DNA of 64,000 nucleotides from Candidatus Flexicrinis proximus (GTDB taxonomy: Bacteria; Chloroflexota; Anaerolineae; Aggregatilineales; Phototrophicaceae): positions 248,001 through 312,000 of the forward strand of contig JADJQF010000004.1 in assembly GCA_016712885.1 (NCBI GenBank), written 5' to 3'. The number at the start of each line of letters is the position of its first letter. Positions within the stretch are counted from its first letter, which is position 1. This document shows positions 58,309 through 64,000 of the stretch, one piece after another. Both the position numbers and the translations under genes were made by a program. The notes under the pieces are model-generated. The model made no database searches, had not been told where the DNA came from, and worked only from the letters and a program-made list of their open reading frames with translations.

Positions 58309-58965
58309 CTATTCCGTCTCGGTCGGCCGCGCCGTGGGCGAGGGGATAAACGTGCCTTGCGCCGTGGCCGTCACCGTCCCGATCAGGTATTCGCGCAGCC
58401 GGGTCGGCACCGCCGTCACCGTCAGGTCGAACTGCGAGATGGCGAACTGGCCGACCGGGATCAGCGGCTCAAGTGTCGGCGCGATCAGCGTATTGCGCTG
58501 GTCCATCCGTGCCGTCTCCACCGCGTCGAATTCATCCTGCGGCGCGTGGATGCCCAGCACCCCGACGCCGTACAGGCCGATCGCGAAGATCAGCAGCGCC
58601 ACGCCCCCGACCACCAGCCCGTTGCGCCGGTTGAGCTTTTGCAGCGACGCGGGTCGCGCCGACAGTTTGTCGAGCGTCTTCTTCAACGCGTCGAACGGGT
58701 AAGCCCCGTTCCTGAAGTCGGCCGCTTTCATCCAGGTCAGCGCATGCGGAATCGGCGCATCCGCCGCCAGTATCGGCACCGTCGTCAATTCCGACTCTGC
58801 CGCGGCTTCGATCTGCGCCGCAACCTCGCTGTCTGCCGCCGAAGCGGGCGAGATCAGCACCAGCAGCAGGGGCGCCTCACCCCTGAGCGCGACGTTTGCC
58901 AGGTCTTTTGCCAGCCGCTGTGCTAGCGCGGAATCGGCGTCGTTATAGGCCAAAGTGATGGGCAT
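58309..58965 (-). CDS. TIR-like membrane protein
   Basis: A 218-residue protein. Residues 1-100 resemble a shortened TIR/TIR_2 domain: TLAYNDADSALAQRLAKDL, LLLVLISPASAADSEVAAQIEAAAES and TVPILAADAPIP. A basic stretch leads to one membrane helix (about 118-138), then an extracytoplasmic tail with a Thr/Pro end. A catalytic Glu of NADase-type TIRs cannot be assigned with confidence. It lies 6 bases after the CopC-CopD gene and 11 before the P1 peptidase gene. The family call is tentative. Confidence 0.55.
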   Translation of the reverse strand: MPITLAYNDADSALAQRLAKDLANVALRGEAPLLLVLISPASAADSEVAAQIEAAAESELTTVPILAADAPIPHALTWMKAADFRNGAYPFDALKKTLDKLSARPASLQKLNRRNGLVVGGVALLIFAIGLYGVGVLGIHAPQDEFDAVETARMDQRNTLIAPTLEPLIPVGQFAISQFDLTVTAVPTRLREYLIGTVTATAQGTFIPSPTARPTETE

Positions 58966-58971
58966 CTGTGT

Positions 58972-61177
58972 TTAGGTCCTTTCGTTTCTGAGTGCCGAGC
59001 GCAGTGCGTTGACCAGGTCCCACCGCTGCGCATCGGTGAGCGCCGAACAGGCGGGCAGCCCGCGGAAACCGTCGCGGGTAAACGTAAATAGTTCTTCATC
59101 GCGGGTGCGCGGCAGGCGTGTGACCAGTTCTTCCCAGCCGGCGCTGTCCTGCACCCAGCCACACGACGTGTCCAGTAGTGCCGCTCCGCGCGCCAGCGAC
59201 TCTGCGTTCGGCAGGGTAGGGTTGACGATTTGCGGTGCCGGGTTCAGCGTCGCATAGTACCGGTCGTTCTCCTGGGCGATTAGCACCGAGCCGGCCGCCA
59301 GCGCCAGCGACGACCCGACCACGGCCACCAGCGCCACCGTGACCGCCTGCGCCGACAAGTCCAGCCGGCGAATGACCCATCGCACGCCTGGGTACAGAGC
59401 GTATCCGAACGCCGCCAGCGCCAGCACCAGCGCGCCAGCCTGCGCGGCATTCAGCGGCAGTGTGGCTTCCACTGCGGCATCCTCGCGGATGTCCCACCCG
59501 AAAGCCGCGCGTATCGGCGCCGCGCCGTCCGCCGTGATGTCGATCACCGACCACCACGCGCCGGGGCGGTCGATGTCCGGCGTCACCGTCGAATATACGC
59601 CGCTGGAGATTGGTTGGAACTGACTCCATGCGCCGCGTGTGTCGGCTTCGGGGAACGCAGACTGTAGTTCCGCGGTCAGTCCGTCGACCGCCCCGCCGTC
59701 CCGCGTGATTTGCATGTCGATCGTGTTGGCGCCCGGCCCCCCAGGGCTGAGCGTCACCGCGATCTCGTATCCCCCCGCCTCCTGAACGGCGACCAGTGGG
59801 GCGACCGGCTTCACCGCATCCGGCGGGATCGGCACCGGAGACGCCGTCAGCCATCCCGCGCCAACCAGCGCCGCCAGGCCGAAGACGACCTCCAGCCGCA
59901 GCGTGCGCCGCCAGCCGGTCGGCTCAAACTTGGGCAGGTACCAGCGCGCAAAGCGGTCTGGGTTCAGGGCTGCGCGGTGGACGGCGCCGAGTCCCACCAG
60001 TCCGGCGACCATCGCCAGCTTGACCAGCAGCGTCAGTCCGTAGCTTGCGTTTAACAGCGTAGCGGGCCGCACCCACAGCGACGCGCTGAAGATGCCGGTC
60101 GCCACCACGATCGCCAGGCACGTCGCCGCCAGCGGTGAGAAGCGCCTCAGGGCCGCCAGCAGCGCCTTCCGTGCGTCTTCCGGTGCAAGCGGTTTCAGCG
60201 CCGCCGGGCTGACCAGCACCAGCGCCGCCAGTCCGCCCACCCACAGCCCGACCGCCAGCAGGTGTGTCCAGTCCAGCACCAGAGCTGCCCAGGCCGTCGT
60301 CCGCGAACCGGCCGCGTGGCTGATCACGCTGCTCGCTCCGAGCGCGATGATCAATCCCCATAAGCTGGCCGCCCACATTGGCCGTGTAAGTTCCGGCTGG
60401 GACTGCCGGTACAGCCAGGCCGCGCCGGTCATCGCCGCGCACAGGCCCAGTACTAGCATCCGCGCGTTCCAGACCTCGCCGAATCGCGTCGAGGTGCGCA
60501 CCACGCTCCACAGGGACTGGCTGAGCACCGAGTCCAGCCCCGACGCCGAAGAACACGACCGACTGGTGCAGTAGCGCATACACCTGCGCCGCGATCGCCA
60601 GCCCCAGCCCGGCCATCATCACAGCCGTCAGCCGTGCCATCACCCGCGGCGGGAGGCCGCCTGCCGGGTGAGAGGCGCTGCCCCAGGCCGGCAGCATCAC
60701 GCGTGCATACACCGCCGCCGTTCCGAAGCTCAGGATCATGCCGATCAGCGTCGCCGAACGCCACAGGATTTCCCCTGGGTCAGCCTGCGAACTGCTGCCG
60801 CCGGTCACGCCGGGAACCTCCGTGCCGACAAAGAATACCCGTGTCTCGGCGATCACATGCCCGTCGCTTGCAAACGCCAGCCGCAGGTCGGCGATATACG
60901 CGCCATCCGGCAGGTTAGGCTGAAGTTCCGCGCTCAGGAGTGTCGTGTTGGTCGGGTCGGACCCGCCTTCGGCTACCACTGTTCCGTTGGCGTCCCGAAC
61001 CGTCAGCTTTGAGAATGCCGGCTCAAGCCCCTCGCTGAACCAGTATTGGACTCGGGCAGGCGCGCGCTCCAGCACGGCTCTGTCGTCCGGCACCGCACGC
61101 ACCAGAAAGCCATGCGCCGATACAGGCACGACGGCCAGCAGCACTAAAGCCAGAGCTACAATCAGTCGGCGGGTCAT
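58972..61177 (-). pseudogene. CopC-CopD copper protein with internal frameshift
   Basis: One long gene in two frames. From ATG 61177: a signal peptide, a CopC domain (AHGFLVRAVPDDRAVLERAPARVQYWFSEGLEP, with His at the mature N-terminus) and the first CopD helices up to ALLHQSVVFFG. From about 60540 the protein continues in the next frame with CopD helices (LDWTHLLAVGLWVGGLAALV, FSPLAATCLAIVV), a beta-domain and a cytochrome-c-like tail (ESLARGAALLDTSCGW) that lacks a CxxCH heme motif. The total length is 2206 bases, one more than a multiple of three, and CCCC at 60538-60541 is a likely slip site. So it is inactivated, reads through by slippage, or contains a sequencing error. Confidence 0.78.
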
Positions 61178-61383
61178 TTCAGAGCGAAACGGTCATCGGA
61201 ATCGTGTGCAGAGGGAGACTCTGCGGGGGGTTCAGCCGTGTTTTCCAGGTCGTCGTCGCCGATCGCGCGGCTGCGCGCCCACGCCACGCCCATGATGATC
61301 AGGAAGATGACGAATACCGACAGGAAAATCAGCTCGTCCCACGAACCGAGCGTGCCATGTGCAAGCAGAATGGGGGGGAACAT
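61174..61383 (-). CDS. Small single-helix membrane protein (69 aa)
   Basis: A 69-residue protein with one hydrophobic helix (SWDELIFLSVFVIFLIIMGVAW) and an acidic tail (GDDDLENTAEPPAESPS). The start is placed at ATG 61383 behind GGGAG; the frame is open to 61449. Its stop overlaps the start of the CopC-CopD gene by 4 bases, so it is co-expressed. Function unknown; small partners of copper or oxidase assembly proteins look similar. Confidence 0.6.
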   Translation of the reverse strand: MFPPILLAHGTLGSWDELIFLSVFVIFLIIMGVAWARSRAIGDDDLENTAEPPAESPSAHDSDDRFALK

Positions 61384-61540
61384 GGGGAGGGCTCCCGGCT
61401 TCCAGCGGCTCACTTCCAGCAGTCGCGGGCTGCGAACGATTCGCGCCATTCTAGCAAGGAATCGCGTGGATTGTGAGTGTTTTCACGAAACGGTAACGTC
61501 CCCCCAATCACCAGCAGGCTTTCTGCGGCTTCAAGCGCTG

Positions 61541-61610
61541 TTAAGGGAGCCACGAGGGTGCAAACCCCCGTGCGGTGGTGTGGAGGCAGCGCCTCCACAA
61601 ACCTTGTGCG
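61541..61610 (+). repeat. Two-hairpin repeat, family A, copy 7
   Basis: TTAAGGGAGC, then stem 1 CACGAGGGTG / CCCCCGTG and stem 2 GTGGAGGCAGCGCCTCCAC. It lies in the 414-base gap between proS and the small membrane protein; the gap holds no gene I can support. Confidence 0.85.
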
Positions 61611-61683
61611 ATCCTTCGGGAAGTACTATCAGGGTTTGCCGCGAACCTACGTGGGGACTCTCAGTCGTACGCCTCTTAGTTGC

Positions 61684-61713
61684 GCATGAAGCCGCCTGCA
61701 GGTGGCTTCATGC
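61684..61713. repeat. Perfect 10-bp hairpin with inner palindrome
   Basis: GCATGAAGCC / GGCTTCATGC encloses CCTGCAGG, giving an almost continuous 13-bp cruciform. It stands just before repeat copy 8, downstream of proS. Confidence 0.75.
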
Positions 61714-61716
61714 GCC

Positions 61717-61793
61717 GTTAAGGGAGCCACGAGGGTGTAAACCCTCGTGCGGTGGTGTGGAGGCAGCGCCTCCACATAAAACAATGCAAGACA
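61717..61793 (+). repeat. Two-hairpin repeat, family A, copy 8
   Basis: TTAAGGGAGC, stem 1 CACGAGGGT / ACCCTCGTG, stem 2 GTGGAGGCAGCGCCTCCAC, tail ACAATGCAAGACAG. It directly follows the proS 3' end and may help end its transcript. Confidence 0.88.
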
Positions 61794-61797
61794 GCCT

Positions 61798-63249
61798 TTA
61801 GTACGCCTTGGCGAACAGCGCGACCCGATCGGCGTCCTTGCCGGTCAGGAAGCACTTCCCGCTCCCACCCGGCTGATCCAGCGGGAAGCAGCGCAGGGTG
61901 GCGCCTGTTTCTTCCTTGATACGCGCTTCGTCGGCGCTGCCGCGCTTGTCTTCGCCGGCATACCAGCCGCGCGCCCAACCGCCGGCCTCGACAACCTGCT
62001 TCATCTCGTCGTAGGTCTTGACGTCGTGGATCCGGCTGTCGCGGAACTTTGTCGCGTCGTCCAGTAGGTTCGCCTGTACCTCGCGCAGCAGGTCGCGTAC
62101 GGCGTCGACGATTCCGTCCTGCGACACGAACCGCTTGCCTTCCTTGCCGGGAATGTCGCGCCGTGCCAGCACCGCGTTGCCCTTGGCAACGTCTTTCGGG
62201 CCGATCTCCATGCGGACGGGCACACCGCGCATCTCCCAGTCGTTGAACTTATAGCCTGGGGTCTCGTCGCGGTCGTCAACGTGAATGCGGACACCCGCCG
62301 CCCGCAGTTCCTTCGCGATGCGCTGCACGGTATCCAACACCGCGCCGCGCTCCTCTTCGGTCTTATAGATCGGCAGCAGCACCACCTGGATCGGCGCAAC
62401 CACCGGCGGCATCCGCAGCCCTTTGTCGTCCCCGTGTGCCAGCACGATCGCGCCGACCATCCGGGTGGACAGACCCCAGCTCGTCGTCCAGCAGAATTCG
62501 GTTGTATTCTCACGTGACAGGTAGCTGATGTTGAACGCTTTGGCGAAGTTCTGGCCGAGGTTATGCGACGTGCCGCTCTGTAGCGCTTTACCGTCGCGCA
62601 TCATCCCCTCGATCGTATACGTCCGCAGCGCGCCCGCGAACTTCTCGTTTTCGGACTTCAGACCTTTGATCACCGGGATGGCCGCCTCGGTGATGGCGAA
62701 GTCGGCGTAAATGTCCAGCATCTGCATCGTCTCGGCCTGAGCATCGTCATGGTCGACGTGCGCGGTATGTCCTTCCTGCCACAGGAACTCGGTTGTCCGC
62801 AGGAACGGCCGCGTCCGCATCTCCCAGCGCACCACGTTCGCCCACTGGTTAATCAGCAGCGGCAGGTCGCGGTACGACTGTATCCACTGGCTAAAAGCCT
62901 CGCCGATGATCGTTTCGCTGGTCGGCCGGACCACCAGCCGTTCTTCCAGTTCCTTGCCGCCACCAATGGTCACGACCGCCAGTTCCGGCGCGAACCCTTC
63001 GACGTGCTCGGCTTCGCGCTTCAGGTAACTCTCCGGGATAAACAGCGGGAAATACGCATTATGGTGGCCGGTCTCCTTGAAGCGCCGGTCCAGTCCGTTG
63101 CGAATCGCTTCCCACACCTCGTAGCCGTACGGTTTAATGATGACGCAGCCGCGTACCGGCGACGGGGCAGCCATGTCCGCGCGGTAGATGATCTCGTTAT
63201 ACCACTTCGAGACGTCTTCGCTGAGGGGGGTGACTGCTTGCTGCGACAT
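61798..63249 (-). CDS. proS: Prolyl-tRNA synthetase, archaeal/eukaryotic-like short form
   Basis: A 483-residue class II synthetase without the bacterial editing insertion. Motif 2: WANVVRWEMRTRPFLRTTEFLWQEGHTAH; motif 3 region: TTSWGLSTRMVGAIVLAHGDDKGLRMPP. VRPTSETIIGEAFSQWI and the anticodon-binding domain (QVVLLPIYKTEEE) are as in ProRS of archaea, Thermus and many Chloroflexota. C-terminal domain ends ALFAKAY with the conserved Tyr terminus. It is divergent from hisS. Confidence 0.95.
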   Translation of the reverse strand: MSQQAVTPLSEDVSKWYNEIIYRADMAAPSPVRGCVIIKPYGYEVWEAIRNGLDRRFKETGHHNAYFPLFIPESYLKREAEHVEGFAPELAVVTIGGGKELEERLVVRPTSETIIGEAFSQWIQSYRDLPLLINQWANVVRWEMRTRPFLRTTEFLWQEGHTAHVDHDDAQAETMQMLDIYADFAITEAAIPVIKGLKSENEKFAGALRTYTIEGMMRDGKALQSGTSHNLGQNFAKAFNISYLSRENTTEFCWTTSWGLSTRMVGAIVLAHGDDKGLRMPPVVAPIQVVLLPIYKTEEERGAVLDTVQRIAKELRAAGVRIHVDDRDETPGYKFNDWEMRGVPVRMEIGPKDVAKGNAVLARRDIPGKEGKRFVSQDGIVDAVRDLLREVQANLLDDATKFRDSRIHDVKTYDEMKQVVEAGGWARGWYAGEDKRGSADEARIKEETGATLRCFPLDQPGGSGKCFLTGKDADRVALFAKAY

Positions 63250-63573
63250 AATCTTCCTTCTTCCCGTTGACTCCTAAAAAGCCTGCCGGATGCAGGTGAG
63301 CACATTATAAGGGGGCTTACACAGTGTGGGTAGCGCAAAGCTGGGGGTTCTGTTCATCTCCTCCGGTCTATAACCCCTCTTATCGGTGGTTCCCCAGCGC
63401 TCGATTCACTCTATAGTTCTTCTATGAACACTCCCTCTTTCAACCCCCAGCGACATTGGCCTCTCCCCGAGGCTGATACCATTTCCCGATAACCCTACCC
63501 AATCCGCGCGGAAACGCGCACAATTCTCTACAATCACTGTCGATTCCTGTTCATAACACGAGGAGTGTTTCCC
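63250..63573. other. Divergent promoter region between proS and hisS
   Basis: 324 bases. A TATAAT on the minus strand (complement of 63304-63309) suits proS; TACAAT at 63529-63534 suits hisS. I see no T-box (no GGTGGNACCGCG-type sequence) and no gene. Confidence 0.5.
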
Positions 63574-64000
63574 GTGACCCAAACCCGTATCCAACCGCGT
63601 CTTCCCAAAGGGATGCGCGATTTCATGCCCGCCGAGATGATCAAGCGCGAATACGTCTTCGGGATCGTGCGCGACGTCTTCCACCTCTACGGCTTCGAGC
63701 CGCTCAGCACGCCCGTCCTCGAACTGCGCGAAACCCTCATGGGCAAATACGGCGAAGATGCCGAAAAACTCATCTTCAACGCCCAGCACCCCGGCGGCAA
63801 GGAAGAACTCGCCCTGCGCTACGACCTGACCGTGCCGCTGGCGCGTGTGGTCGGCCAGCATGAGTCGGAGATCACCCTGCCGTTCAAGCGCTATCAGCTT
63901 TCGCCGGTCTGGCGCGCCGAACGCCCGCAGAAAGGCCGTTACCGCGAGTTCTATCAGTGCGATGTCGACATCGTCGGCGTAGCCGATATGGGCGCCGACG
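63574..64000 (+). CDS. hisS: Histidyl-tRNA synthetase, N-terminal part (runs off the window)
   Basis: The first 142 codons. PRLPKGMRDFMPAEMIKREYVF is the HisRS N-terminus; ELRETLMGKYGEDAEKLIF and ALRYDLTVPLARVV (motif 1 and following) and FKRYQLSPVWRAERPQKGRYREFYQCDVDIVG (motif 2) identify the family. Start GTG 63574 with AGGAG at 63561-63565. The gene continues beyond 64000. Confidence 0.95.
   Translation, partial: MTQTRIQPRLPKGMRDFMPAEMIKREYVFGIVRDVFHLYGFEPLSTPVLELRETLMGKYGEDAEKLIFNAQHPGGKEELALRYDLTVPLARVVGQHESEITLPFKRYQLSPVWRAERPQKGRYREFYQCDVDIVGVADMGAD

Noticed and set aside
58309..61383. Defence island built on the TIR-like protein
   Set aside because: Neighbours are copper and peptidase genes with no nuclease, sensor or known defence partner; the TIR call is itself weak.
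63250..63573. T-box riboswitch before hisS or proS
   Set aside because: No T-box consensus and no anti-terminator hairpin found.

Overview
This is a high-GC, densely coded bacterial window. It most likely comes from a member of the Chloroflexota, class Anaerolineae or a close relative. That placement is an inference from style, not from a phylogenetic marker. The clues are secreted proteins with Thr/Pro linkers, Flp-type pilin signals, LytR-CpsA-Psr and amidase wall enzymes, an archaeal/eukaryotic-type ProRS, the rpmH-rnpA-yidD-yidC-jag block, and many hairpin repeats at gene ends. No tRNA, rRNA, insertion sequence, prophage or CRISPR array was seen.

Layout. Positions 1-1274 hold the end of hpd and a fumarylacetoacetate hydrolase (tyrosine breakdown). 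Positions 1405-9426 are mixed single genes: a coiled-coil protein, a small Flp pilin, a TlpA-like thioredoxin, an SDR, a HAD phosphatase coupled to a degenerate shikimate-kinase-like protein, a hydrolase, a second SDR, a secreted protein and a TetR regulator. Positions 9530-19619 carry an SbcC/Rad50-type ATPase with an altered Walker A, then a minus-strand set (ArnT/PMT-like glycosyltransferase, esterase-CapA fusion, membrane-anchored GH3 with a zinc ribbon), then a KARI-like protein that has lost its metal ligands. Positions 19811-22256 hold trxA, hrcA, an ArsR repressor with a 32-residue, 8-cysteine peptide under a shared palindromic operator, and a GlsB-type membrane protein. Positions 22415-26697 are a five-gene minus-strand operon: three unrecognised proteins, purU and an M42 peptidase.

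Positions 26997-32699 are the ribosomal/membrane-insertion operon rpmH-rnpA-yidD-(BamB-like lipoprotein)-yidC-jag, followed by a PfkB kinase and a beta-phosphoglucomutase-like HAD. Next come Hsp20, an SH3b-domain surface protein, and a multi-PAS histidine kinase. A 1577-residue adhesin begins with a Flp-type prepilin signal (38887-43620). Positions 43797-46601 have a methyltransferase and an inositol-type dehydrogenase/dehydratase pair. Positions 47042-54410 have cell-envelope genes (LCP protein, amidase, membrane protein) and small enzymes. Positions 54537-61383 have an S9 peptidase, a truncated DUF429 gene, a P1-family peptidase, a TIR-like membrane protein, and a frameshifted CopC-CopD copper protein. 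The window ends with divergent proS and hisS.

Features that cut across the window: eight copies of a two-hairpin repeat, all in the same orientation and mostly at convergent gene ends, with compensatory base changes in both stems; a second two-copy hairpin family; CACTTC-type tandem repeats beside a partial duplication of the LCP gene; and three abutting 12-bp GAAC-N4-GTTC boxes that look like Gram-positive-type LexA sites. Frame and start choices below rest on ribosome-binding sites, terminators and family conservation read by eye; no database search was possible.
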